Shown here: in pieces, positions 1 through 7,526 of the stretch
How positions within the stretch are numbered: the stretch's first letter is position 1
Layout of the letters: each line of letters opens with the position of its first letter
Virus record (IMG/VR): IMGVR_UViG_3300018428_000211
Location: 1-22,652 of that record
Length of the DNA: 22,652 nucleotides
Source of the DNA: a virus
Direction: 5' to 3' (one strand)
Notes under the pieces: model-generated
The model's database searches: none
Seen by the model: the letters and a program-made list of their open reading frames with translations, nothing else
Told to the model about the DNA's origin: nothing
Translations under genes and position numbers: made by a program

Positions 1-519
1 TATATACGTAACAAATATTCTACTGTAATAGAAATATTACCATCTGTAGTAAGATCGTTTGATAATGGAAATAAACATGGTAATAAATTGTTTGAATGGA
101 ATGATTTATTAAATGATATTGCTGAAGATGTAGACTATTTTAAAAATAATATTCATTTTTTACAAGGTGATTTATCGCACAAAGCATTTCATTATTCAGT
201 AATAGGTATTCATAATGGTAATGTTTATATGTCTCCATTTATATACGAAAATGCAGCAATATATAATGATGATTTTAAAATAGAAATTAATAATTCAATT
301 CATAAATCTATACTTAACTATAAAAATTATGTAGTTAATGAACAAATAGAAAACAGTCATAACAAAGAATGTATTACTTGCAAATATTTAAATATATGTA
401 GTAATAGATTAATACCTAAAGTTATGGATAATATATTTAATAACAGAAAAGAATGTATATTAAATAAACAAGTGATTGAACTTTTTGATAATGAGTATTA
501 TAATGCCAATAGTTACTGA
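1..519 (+). CDS. Radical SAM/SPASM-type protein, C-terminal part (5' end outside window)
   Basis: The frame is open from the first base, so this is the last 172 codons of a longer gene; the TTG at 88 is not a credible start. The C-terminus has a CxxCx5C...C cluster (CITCKYLNIC, then a further Cys near the end), as in the auxiliary iron-sulfur region of SPASM or twitch radical SAM proteins. It aligns by eye with the next gene along its whole visible length: ILPSVVRS matches LNPSFFRS, MSPFIY matches WTPFIY, and the Cys clusters line up. The two are therefore tandem paralogues, and the missing N-terminal half probably carries a CX3CX2C radical SAM motif. That last point is inference because the region is not in the window. 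The stop overlaps the start of the next gene, which suggests translational coupling. Confidence 0.7.
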   Translation, partial: YIRNKYSTVIEILPSVVRSFDNGNKHGNKLFEWNDLLNDIAEDVDYFKNNIHFLQGDLSHKAFHYSVIGIHNGNVYMSPFIYENAAIYNDDFKIEINNSIHKSILNYKNYVVNEQIENSHNKECITCKYLNICSNRLIPKVMDNIFNNRKECILNKQVIELFDNEYYNANSY

Positions 520-1522
520 TAATTTAAAACACTCACAAGCAGATAAAGACTTTAACTTATCCTTTGATAAAGGACATGAAATTAAAGTGCAATTTAATTG
601 TGAAGTATTATCTGGTTGTGAATTTAAATGTAAAGGTTGTTTTGTTAATAAAGTAGGATCTAATATGGGATCTTATGATAGATTAAACAAAGCAATTGAT
701 TTATTTAATGATAATGGATTTAGAGTTTCAACAATTAATATAGGTCCTACTGATTTATTTGGTAATAATAATATTGTTTCATTACTAAAAGATGAAACGT
801 TTAGAGAATGTTTAAGTAAAGTTACCACTATTCAATTTGTTACTACATTAGAAAAAGTAGATGATGAAGTCATAGACTTATTAAATAGTATTCCAAAGAA
901 AGATGGATTTATGTATGATGCAAATATTGCATTGCAATTACCTGTTGATTGGGATAAAATTGAAAGTAAACTAAATCTACTTAATAAATTTAAAGATGAT
1001 TTAAATTATTATATGGTTTATAATATGAGTAATGATGACGAATATAATAGCCAAGTACTTGAAATGGCTAAGTTAGTAAAAGAACGATTTAATTCATTAC
1101 TTACACTAAACCCTTCTTTCTTTAGATCTCCTAAATCAAAATTACAAAAGCATTTAATTAATAAATGGAAGCAATATGATTTTAGCGATGATTTATATCC
1201 TAAAACAATTATCGATCAAGCTCAAGGTGGATCATTAGAACTTAACTATACTTATTGTAATGAAAGATTTTTTTGGACTCCATTCATTTATGATATTGCA
1301 TTAATAGGAACATCTGAATTTGAAGTAAAAAATGAAAGCGATATTAATTCTTGGACTGAAATTAAAACAGATCAATTTATGGAGCAATTAGTTTATGCTC
1401 AAGAAACAAAAAACTGTGGTAATTGCCATAATCAAATGACTTGTATAGACAAAGGTGTATTATCTTATATGAAACATCATTCAATCACTTCGTGCGTGTT
1501 TCCCGGCGTAGTATCTTCCTAA
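491..1522 (+). CDS. Radical SAM protein with C-terminal SPASM/twitch-like Cys cluster
   Basis: Counted from the ATG at 491, the radical SAM 4Fe-4S motif CEFKCKGC (CX3CX2C) is at C43, C47 and C50, and a C-terminal auxiliary cluster is at C309, C312, C318 and C335. Such enzymes cleave S-adenosylmethionine reductively to a 5'-deoxyadenosyl radical; SPASM-type members commonly act on peptides or proteins. The substrate here is unknown. The start could be the ATG at 491 or at 503; both lie inside the upstream gene and neither has a clear Shine-Dalgarno, so coupling to that gene is likely. An upstream TTG at 476 extends the frame but is less likely. The 3' end overlaps the convergent minus-strand gene by 42 bases, leaving no room for a terminator between them. 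Confidence 0.88.
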   Translation: MSIIMPIVTDNLKHSQADKDFNLSFDKGHEIKVQFNCEVLSGCEFKCKGCFVNKVGSNMGSYDRLNKAIDLFNDNGFRVSTINIGPTDLFGNNNIVSLLKDETFRECLSKVTTIQFVTTLEKVDDEVIDLLNSIPKKDGFMYDANIALQLPVDWDKIESKLNLLNKFKDDLNYYMVYNMSNDDEYNSQVLEMAKLVKERFNSLLTLNPSFFRSPKSKLQKHLINKWKQYDFSDDLYPKTIIDQAQGGSLELNYTYCNERFFWTPFIYDIALIGTSEFEVKNESDINSWTEIKTDQFMEQLVYAQETKNCGNCHNQMTCIDKGVLSYMKHHSITSCVFPGVVSS

Positions 1523-2182
1523 GAAAGTACTTGGGTAATTATTCTGAAAAGCATCCCACTCTGTTTTTGGAATTAGATAATGTTCTAATTCAACCTTTTT
1601 ATCAGTCATAGGATAGATAGACATTATAGGAGTTCCATATTTTAATTGTACAGTGTATTCTTCTTCTTTAATAGGAAATACAAGGAACACATTAAGAGTA
1701 TGCTGATCTTTAAAATTAGCAATACCCGGCGATATTAATATATCATGTTTACGAAGATCTTCTGAGTAATGTATTTCTTTTAACATAAACTCTGTTCTAT
1801 CAGATCCTTCTATAGCCCACGGACCATATAGCTTAAATACTGTTCTACCAGGATAAAGTTCTTTTCCATATTGATAATCTTCATGCACACCACCACCAAT
1901 TCTGTTAAAACTTTCGATGGGCTCTGCAAGTTTTACTTTACCGTCTGGTTTTATATTAAATATAACATCAGACCATAATTTGAGTGTAATAGGTTTACGA
2001 ATATAATCTGCAACTCCTGGACAAGTCTTGATTGTTGGTACTGGAATATTTACTCCAGATCTAATATCAAACTTATGAGCAAAGTTTTTAATTTTTTTCC
2101 ACCAACTTGGAGGTTTAGTTTTGTATTCTAATTTTTGTAATTCAAATACACTCTTATCGTGTGTGTAACATTTCAACTTCAC
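1481..2182 (-). CDS. Uncharacterised protein with PPSWW and TCPGVADY motifs, last gene of the radical SAM operon
   Basis: A 233-residue protein with no signal peptide or membrane segment. Visible marks are PPSWWKK near residues 24-30, KTCPGVADY at 52-60 followed by LKLWSDV, and a beta-rich remainder with many aromatic residues. It resembles a family of unknown function found in marine phages and bacteria (possibly the DUF6065 type; this is from memory and unverified). The start is a GTG at 2182 with GGAGAAG seven bases upstream. It overlaps the preceding radical SAM gene by 29 bases and is the last gene of the minus-strand operon. The operon position suggests it serves the same pathway, but the sequence itself indicates no catalytic role. 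Its 3' end runs into the convergent plus-strand radical SAM gene. Confidence 0.75.
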   Translation of the reverse strand: MKLKCYTHDKSVFELQKLEYKTKPPSWWKKIKNFAHKFDIRSGVNIPVPTIKTCPGVADYIRKPITLKLWSDVIFNIKPDGKVKLAEPIESFNRIGGGVHEDYQYGKELYPGRTVFKLYGPWAIEGSDRTEFMLKEIHYSEDLRKHDILISPGIANFKDQHTLNVFLVFPIKEEEYTVQLKYGTPIMSIYPMTDKKVELEHYLIPKTEWDAFQNNYPSTFLGRYYAGKHARSD

Positions 2183-3221
2183 TTTTCTTCTCCATATAAT
2201 TAAACCACATACGCATTACACAATCTGGTAAATCGCGTTCTCGGTTTTTCCAATCCCATTGTGTATAACATCTAAATCCACATTTATTCCACCATTTACA
2301 TGATAAACAACCGTGCTCATCCATATAAGCTTGCATCATAGAAGCATTATCTTTTCTATTTAAAGGTGTATTAAAATCTTCTTTTGTATATCTATTCCAT
2401 CTACAATTTGATGTAGAATTATCTGGAAATATTGTTACTTTATTTAAAGCCATGCAATGCATGTGATTGCTACTTTTTTCTATCAAATCTTTCATAGGAT
2501 TTATATCAGGATATTTCCTATAAACAAATTTTAAAAATGCTAGGTACATACTATCAGATGGAATTAAATAATCAAAACCTTTATCTGGTATGTAATCATC
2601 AAAATAAAAATTATCAAACTTATTATAAAGATAATGAAAATATTCATCATCGTCAGCCATAAATTTTTTTATTGATGGAACTGTTGCAACCATATTAATT
2701 GATATAATATAATCTGCAAAATATTCTATATTATCTTGGTATGGTCCTTTTTGTGGTCGTCCATCAAAGTCATAAGAACAAATAATATATGAAGGAATAT
2801 TTGCTGCATTTAAATCATCTAATAATTTTTTAACTAAATCTTTTTTACTAAATTGAAATGATGTTACCCAAACAACTTTTATTTTGTGATTATACTTATC
2901 ATATAATTTTTTAATCTCAATAAGCAAATCATAATAAACATCGTATGCCCAGTCAGATATTCTATCTTGAAAAAGTTCTCCTCCCACCATGTTAATTTGG
3001 CAAGTTTCAACTCTTCCTTCCATTTTAATTAAATGTTCTTCTACTAATGGTATCTTAGAAAATATTTCTTCTCTAGATAATCCTACTGTAGATTTTTTAT
3101 CGTGATGACAAAAAGCGCAATTTAAATGACAGTTCTCAAATAAAGTTAATTCTATCTCACCTAATTCTGGTCTCTTAGGTTCTAATAAAACTTTTATTGG
3201 TTCACTTTGTTCGTAATCCAT
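2154..3221 (-). CDS. Radical SAM/SPASM domain protein
   Basis: Counted from the ATG at 3221 (355 aa), the radical SAM motif CHLNCAFC gives C31, C35 and C38. A conserved GGE (VGGEL) follows, where SAM-binding GGE motifs usually lie. The C-terminus has a SPASM-like cluster at C305, C308, C314, C318 and C334, preceded by a further Cys pair around CMALNK and NCRW. This architecture binds one SAM-cleaving and one or two auxiliary 4Fe-4S clusters; known relatives modify peptides or proteins. I chose 3221 over the longer frame start at 3287 because an AAGAAG Shine-Dalgarno-like stretch precedes 3221 and the overlap with the upstream small gene then falls to 20 bases, like other junctions in the operon. 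The substrate is unknown. Confidence 0.88.
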   Translation of the reverse strand: MDYEQSEPIKVLLEPKRPELGEIELTLFENCHLNCAFCHHDKKSTVGLSREEIFSKIPLVEEHLIKMEGRVETCQINMVGGELFQDRISDWAYDVYYDLLIEIKKLYDKYNHKIKVVWVTSFQFSKKDLVKKLLDDLNAANIPSYIICSYDFDGRPQKGPYQDNIEYFADYIISINMVATVPSIKKFMADDDEYFHYLYNKFDNFYFDDYIPDKGFDYLIPSDSMYLAFLKFVYRKYPDINPMKDLIEKSSNHMHCMALNKVTIFPDNSTSNCRWNRYTKEDFNTPLNRKDNASMMQAYMDEHGCLSCKWWNKCGFRCYTQWDWKNRERDLPDCVMRMWFNYMEKKSEVEMLHTR

Positions 3222-3609
3222 ATAACATTTCTTCTTTATAATATTCGTAAATGTCCGGAACCATTCCGTCATTTCGATCAAATTCACCTATTTGTCTAAG
3301 TATTGCATCGTATGTGCCTTCATCTTCAGAGTATGGTACAAAATACGGATCATTATTAAATAATAATTCTGGATCATCTAATACTTCGTAAAAATCTTCT
3401 CCATAATCTTCTGATAACCATGTTGCATAACAAATTGCAACCACATATGATTTAGCCGGATAAATCCATTCATCTACTTCTTCGTAAAAATGCATTACCG
3501 CGTCGTCTACTATATCATCTGATACAGTAATATCAACGTCATTTAAATCATCTTTAAATTCTGTATTAGCGAGATGATACGCTGCTTGTCTAGCTTTCCA
3601 ATCTTTCAT
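3202..3609 (-). CDS. Small acidic, tyrosine-rich protein embedded in the radical SAM operon
   Basis: A 135-residue protein I do not recognise. It is strongly acidic and aromatic: 14 tyrosines (about 10%), with acidic-aromatic runs such as HFYEEVDEWIYP, DYGEDFYEV and IYEYYKEE. It has no signal peptide, membrane segment, enzyme motif or Cys cluster (a single Cys, in AICYATW). It sits between two radical SAM genes and overlaps both by 20 bases, so it is very probably translated with them. It could be a substrate, a recruitment or scaffold protein, or an unrelated phage protein. The substrate idea is inference from position and composition only; the protein is longer than most RiPP precursors and has no obvious leader-core boundary. 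Confidence 0.8.
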   Translation of the reverse strand: MKDWKARQAAYHLANTEFKDDLNDVDITVSDDIVDDAVMHFYEEVDEWIYPAKSYVVAICYATWLSEDYGEDFYEVLDDPELLFNNDPYFVPYSEDEGTYDAILRQIGEFDRNDGMVPDIYEYYKEEMLYGLRTK

Positions 3610-4984
3610 ACGTAATATTTACACTTATTCGTGGTGTATCTCCTGTATAATTTTCTACCCTATGAAACCAAGTTATAGGAAAAGTTATTACCTTTCCTTT
3701 TTCGAATTCAAATGAACTAATGTTAGCATTATCATCCATAACTTTAAGTTGTCCACCTTGATTACTTTCTCCATCTATCCAAATAATTAAAGCATGTGTT
3801 CCTGGCATAACATTTTGATTACCGCCAGCGCCTTTTTCATTATGCCAATCAAAAGTATTTAGATACCCTTTATATATTGTTTTATTTAACCAACTATTTA
3901 ATATTTTTAATTTAAATCCTAAAGTTTTTTCTAATATTTCTTGTATAAATTCTGTTCCATTAACAATATCTAAAGGACCATCAACATTGTTATCTTTAAG
4001 ATTTTTTAGATCATTAAATATTGGATAAGAAATATCTATATCTTTAATTATAAGATTATTATATTTTAAAATAACGTTATTAATCTTATCATTATACCAA
4101 TCTAATAATCCTTTATAACCATTACATCCATTATCTAAATCTTTTACATATCTATAATGTTCTGTTAAACAGTTACCATAATATACACAGCTTTTACATA
4201 TATCAGATGTATTTTTATCTGGTTCTTGTTCAGCCCATTTTTTATATTCTTTATATGTATCTAATTCTAAAAAATATTCATTATCATTTTTATCAAATTC
4301 TAATACCGCATATTTTCCATTTGGAGTAATATAAACATGATCATTAGAAAAAGCATTATATCTTGCATCTAAAGAATTTCTTATATGATTCTCATTTATA
4401 AATTGGAATTTTTTTTCAATTGGACTTTCAATCCATTTTTTAACAAACTCTTCAAAATCTTTATGTGTAACATTATGAGCATTTGATTGATTAGTAGAGT
4501 AAGGTTTAATTTCAACTGTTTCTATTTTAGAACACATATTAAAAATTGATATCATTTCATCGACATCTTTTTCTAATACTTTTGGTGATGCTAATACTAA
4601 TATGAATAATGGCTTTTTTGATGCCATTATATTATTTAAAACAAACTGTTCTTTTTCTCTGGCAGAGAAATCATAAGACACTGAAATTTTAATATCGTCA
4701 TCATAGAAAAAATCAGGTAAAGCACTAAAATTAGTATTAATATTAATAACACCTTGATAATACTTTTTAATAACATTTTTAATTGAATAAAAATATTCTG
4801 GTGTTAATAAAGCTATTTCACCACCATATAAATCAATATGTTCAATAGGATCTTCTATATTACTAAGTAATTCATCTAATTTTTCTGGAGTAATTTTCTT
4901 TCTATCACTAAGTTGTTCTTTTGTAAGATAACAAAAGTCACATTTAAAATTACAATAGTAAGTAGGATTAATCGATAAATTCAT
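3590..4984 (-). CDS. Radical SAM-SPASM protein fused to a C-terminal 2OG-Fe(II) oxygenase domain
   Basis: A 464-residue protein with two catalytic modules. Residues 1 to about 290 are radical SAM/SPASM: CNFKCDFC gives C11, C15 and C18, a GGE lies at 54-56 (DLYGGEI), and the auxiliary Cys are C263, C266, C272 and C287. Residues about 300-464 resemble a 2-oxoglutarate/Fe(II) oxygenase. The predicted metal ligands are H381-x-E383 (DWHNE) and H441 (WFHRV), with R452 (TPRISVN) placed to bind the 2OG carboxylate, separated by GGQLKVMD and the GKVITFP strand typical of prolyl-4-hydroxylase-like folds. The first ligand pair is HxE rather than the commoner HxD. The two chemistries differ sharply: radical SAM clusters are usually oxygen-sensitive, whereas 2OG enzymes need O2. 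The start overlaps the upstream gene's end by 17 bases. I expect sequential modification of one substrate, which is inference. Confidence 0.87.
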   Translation of the reverse strand: MNLSINPTYYCNFKCDFCYLTKEQLSDRKKITPEKLDELLSNIEDPIEHIDLYGGEIALLTPEYFYSIKNVIKKYYQGVININTNFSALPDFFYDDDIKISVSYDFSAREKEQFVLNNIMASKKPLFILVLASPKVLEKDVDEMISIFNMCSKIETVEIKPYSTNQSNAHNVTHKDFEEFVKKWIESPIEKKFQFINENHIRNSLDARYNAFSNDHVYITPNGKYAVLEFDKNDNEYFLELDTYKEYKKWAEQEPDKNTSDICKSCVYYGNCLTEHYRYVKDLDNGCNGYKGLLDWYNDKINNVILKYNNLIIKDIDISYPIFNDLKNLKDNNVDGPLDIVNGTEFIQEILEKTLGFKLKILNSWLNKTIYKGYLNTFDWHNEKGAGGNQNVMPGTHALIIWIDGESNQGGQLKVMDDNANISSFEFEKGKVITFPITWFHRVENYTGDTPRISVNITYERLES

Positions 4985-6020
4985 AAGGTATACTTTCGTT
5001 AATATATGGTGTTACACTATTTGGATCTAATCCATTAATTTCTAATATTCTAGGTGCAAGAGTTTTCATATGCTTACAATGATCTTCTACAATTCCTTCT
5101 CTTTTCATATCTCGTATTGTTTTTTTACAACCATTACATATCTTAAACATAGGACATGTATAGCATGCCATTTTCATTGTTTGAATATGAGGATCGTTTT
5201 GTAAAGGTGTTTCAAATCCTCCTTGCATTTCTTTTTCAAAATCAATAGAATAATCTTTATCATCACCAAAAGCACCACAGCTATAATAGTCTCCACCAGG
5301 ATTCATTGCTCTTATTCCAATATCGCATTCTCTTAATTGTGGACAAGTAGTATTTTCTCCAATAAGACGTTTAGCCATTTGCATAGTATTCCACTCATAA
5401 TCTACTAAACCCATATCATATATTTTAACATACATCTCATATATTTTACTAAGTCTATATGTAGATCCTTGCACACCACTTGCCATTGCATAATTTAATT
5501 TACACGTTACGCCCATCTTCTTTGCGAGCTCTACATTTTTTAATGCATCTTTTTCATTTTCATCTACAATAACAGAAATAAAGTCTGGTCTATAACCACA
5601 ATATTTAAGCATAGCATCTGAACATTTCCAAAAATCTTCTTCACTAAATTCGGAATAATCACCTTTAAGGCGTCCTCCTCCATATTGAAATGATGTACAT
5701 ATACCTACTCTTTCGTTATTAAATAAGTCTACCCACTTCTCTGGTTTTTTATAAAAAGGCCACAAGTTTGTTGTAAGTGATACTGTTGCGGGTAAATCGT
5801 GCTCATCTAAATAATTAATAATCTTCCAATAATATTCTGGTTCTACCATTAAAGGATCACCACCATTTACAATAATAGTATTAGTTTCGGGAAATCTTTC
5901 TAAAAATTTAAAAATATAATCATGACTTAATAACCCAGCATTATTCGGATCAATATCTGTTGAAGAACAAAATGTGCATTTAAAATTACAAACTTCGGTT
6001 GGTTTAATAATTAAATCCAT
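4968..6020 (-). CDS. Radical SAM/SPASM domain protein
   Basis: A 350-residue protein beginning MDLIIKPTEVC, the usual first strand leading into the cluster-binding loop. The radical SAM motif CNFKCTFC gives C11, C15 and C18; VNGGDP is the GGE-type motif with Asp in place of Glu. The SPASM region includes the YYSCGAF Cys and a CxxCx5CxxC...C cluster at C286, C289, C295, C298 and C315. The start has a good AAAGGAAAAAGA ribosome site and overlaps the upstream gene by 10 bases. SPASM family members are known to act on ribosomal peptides or on enzymes. Which substrate this one uses is not evident, and it lacks an obvious N-terminal peptide-recognition (RRE) domain. Confidence 0.9.
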   Translation of the reverse strand: MDLIIKPTEVCNFKCTFCSSTDIDPNNAGLLSHDYIFKFLERFPETNTIIVNGGDPLMVEPEYYWKIINYLDEHDLPATVSLTTNLWPFYKKPEKWVDLFNNERVGICTSFQYGGGRLKGDYSEFSEEDFWKCSDAMLKYCGYRPDFISVIVDENEKDALKNVELAKKMGVTCKLNYAMASGVQGSTYRLSKIYEMYVKIYDMGLVDYEWNTMQMAKRLIGENTTCPQLRECDIGIRAMNPGGDYYSCGAFGDDKDYSIDFEKEMQGGFETPLQNDPHIQTMKMACYTCPMFKICNGCKKTIRDMKREGIVEDHCKHMKTLAPRILEINGLDPNSVTPYINESIPYEFID

Positions 6021-7042
6021 TCTTTTTCCTTTGCTAATTCTACCATAAGCGATTTAGGTGCAGGGCATACTCCATCCATCCATTTTAATTGATGACAATC
6101 AGAATGACATAAATTAAATACAGGACATTCATAACATTTGGGATTTCTTAAATGTATTTCATTATCTATAGCAGTCATTCTTTTTGGACATACTTTTACA
6201 TCAGGAGCTGGCTCATCTATATGACCATAAAAATCAGTAGGAGCTGAATTAGGACAGCCTGCTATTGTTCCATCTGCGTTTATAGTAAATAATTTTTGTT
6301 CACAATCTCTACAAAACGTTCCACTACGTGTTTCGTTATAATCAAATTTATTATATACAGTATTTAAGAAAGTATTTTTTACTTTGTGATGACGAGTTGT
6401 TTGATGCATCAACATCCAAAAATTATCCAGTTGTTTATTATGCGGAAATATTTCTAAATTAATTGTAGCATTGCCATTATGAGTTAATCTTTCATATGAT
6501 AATTCTTCAATACCTAAAGATTCCATATAGTTTGCAATTTTAATTGGCTCCATATTAACAACATCATTTGATACAGATACAAAACATTTAACTGCAAGAC
6601 CTTCATCTACTAATTTTTTTACATTATCTTCCCATAATTTAAGTTGTTTATCATTAGTAAATCTTATCTTCGGATCCCAAGATGTTCCTATAAAATCTTG
6701 CTTAACAATATCTTTAAAGAAATCTATGTATTCTTGTTTTAACTTATAAACTAAGTTTGTTGTAATGCCTATTGTTAATCTATCATCCCACTGAGATCTT
6801 ACTATTTTTACAAACTTTTTAAGATCCTCTAATGGAGCAAGCATAGGCTCTCCACCATGAAATTCAAAGTGAACTCTATTATCTCCAGTATCTAATTGGT
6901 TACACCAATCTGCAGTCTTTATAGGATCAAAATATATTTTTCTACCTTTAGTACCAGAAGTAAAACAATGATCACAATTTAAATTGCAAGTTTCAGTTGT
7001 TTTTACGTATACTACTAAGTGTTTCTGTGTCGCTAATGCCAT
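6011..7042 (-). CDS. Radical SAM/SPASM protein resembling anaerobic sulfatase-maturating enzymes
   Basis: A 343-residue protein with the most complete SPASM region of the set. CNLNCDHC gives C19, C23 and C26, and FHGGEPML is a textbook GGE motif. Further Cys occur at FCRDCEQ, AGCPN and KVCPKR, then CYECPVFNLCHSDC (C303, C306, C312, C316) and C326. Two auxiliary 4Fe-4S clusters are likely. The layout is like anSME-type enzymes, which oxidise Cys or Ser to formylglycine, but also like many peptide-modifying SPASM enzymes; the exact reaction cannot be told. The ATG at 7042 lies 50 bases inside the upstream cupin gene, with AAAAAGG somewhat far upstream (about 15 bases), so reading through from the upstream gene may help initiation. 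Confidence 0.9.
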   Translation of the reverse strand: MALATQKHLVVYVKTTETCNLNCDHCFTSGTKGRKIYFDPIKTADWCNQLDTGDNRVHFEFHGGEPMLAPLEDLKKFVKIVRSQWDDRLTIGITTNLVYKLKQEYIDFFKDIVKQDFIGTSWDPKIRFTNDKQLKLWEDNVKKLVDEGLAVKCFVSVSNDVVNMEPIKIANYMESLGIEELSYERLTHNGNATINLEIFPHNKQLDNFWMLMHQTTRHHKVKNTFLNTVYNKFDYNETRSGTFCRDCEQKLFTINADGTIAGCPNSAPTDFYGHIDEPAPDVKVCPKRMTAIDNEIHLRNPKCYECPVFNLCHSDCHQLKWMDGVCPAPKSLMVELAKEKEWI

Positions 7043-7457
7043 AAGAAATCATTAATGCCTTTTTACTATTAATTGCTCTATGCTTTGTATTTGCTGGAAT
7101 GAATAATGATTCACCTGGATTTAATGTAACTCTAGCTCCACGCACTTCCAAATCTTTTTCACCATCTAAACATTCTATTATTACATCAACTGGGTCTTGA
7201 TGAAGTTTAAAAGTTGGCCCATTATCTTGATTATAAAACACATGCGCCGTTTTGTCAACTATTTTTAATACTTTTTCATATTGTTCTACTTTGATTGTAT
7301 TTTTTTCAGCAATAAGTATTCCTACCTTTGCAATATATGCATGGTAATCTGTTTGATCTAAGTAATGCTGAAGGCCTTCAATATCAATATAAGATACATC
7401 ATGATTTTCAAAACACTCATTAGAGTATAGCCATTGTTCAAAGTCTGAGAAATTCAT
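6993..7457 (-). CDS. JmjC/cupin-fold protein, putative Fe(II)-dependent oxygenase
   Basis: A 154-residue protein, the first gene of the minus-strand operon. The C-terminal half has cupin strands: FKLHQDPVDVII, then LNPGESLFIPANTKHRAIN. H86-x-D88 and H126 form a facial metal triad in JmjC/cupin_8 order, and PGESLFIP...H is the usual second cupin motif. This fits an Fe(II)/2OG hydroxylase acting on proteins or small molecules, but a non-catalytic or other metal cupin is possible: the domain is short and a 2OG-binding Lys or Arg is not clear. The start is the ATG at 7457; the frame extends only three bases further, to a TTG. A perfect sigma70 promoter on the same strand lies within this gene (7230-7258), so downstream genes may be transcribed without it. 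Confidence 0.78.
   Translation of the reverse strand: MNFSDFEQWLYSNECFENHDVSYIDIEGLQHYLDQTDYHAYIAKVGILIAEKNTIKVEQYEKVLKIVDKTAHVFYNQDNGPTFKLHQDPVDVIIECLDGEKDLEVRGARVTLNPGESLFIPANTKHRAINSKKALMISYGISDTETLSSIRKNN
7230..7258 (-). promoter_or_regulatory. Perfect sigma70 consensus promoter inside the first operon gene
   Basis: On the minus strand TTGACA (7258-7253) is followed by exactly 17 bases and then TATAAT (7235-7230), matching both hexamers and the optimum spacing. It points into the radical SAM genes, with a predicted start near 7223. It lies in the codons for VDKTAHVFYNQDNG of the cupin gene. This suggests transcription of the radical SAM genes by host polymerase early in infection. Confidence 0.7.
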
Positions 7458-7474
7458 CAATTTTCCATTACAAC

Positions 7475-7503
7475 TTGTTGATAATTATATATATAATTAT
7501 AAT
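7475..7503 (+). promoter_or_regulatory. Divergent intergenic region: candidate promoter and 20-bp perfect palindrome
   Basis: The 69-base gap between the divergent cupin and oxygenase genes holds a perfect 20-bp palindrome at 7481-7500 (ATAATTATAT/ATATAATTAT). It provides a TATAAT on the plus strand (7492-7497) and on the minus strand (7489-7484). A better-spaced plus-strand candidate is TTGTTG (7475-7480), 17 bases, TATAAT (7498-7503), just before the AAAGGAG ribosome site of the oxygenase gene. The -35 matches only 3 of 6. The palindrome could be a symmetric promoter or an operator; AT-richness makes chance a real alternative. Confidence 0.4.
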
Positions 7504-7526
7504 ATCATGAAAGGAGTGATCTATCA

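Noticed and set aside
88-90. TTG as the start of the first gene
   Set aside because: The same frame stays open to base 1 and the upstream part aligns with the paralogue, so the gene begins outside the window.
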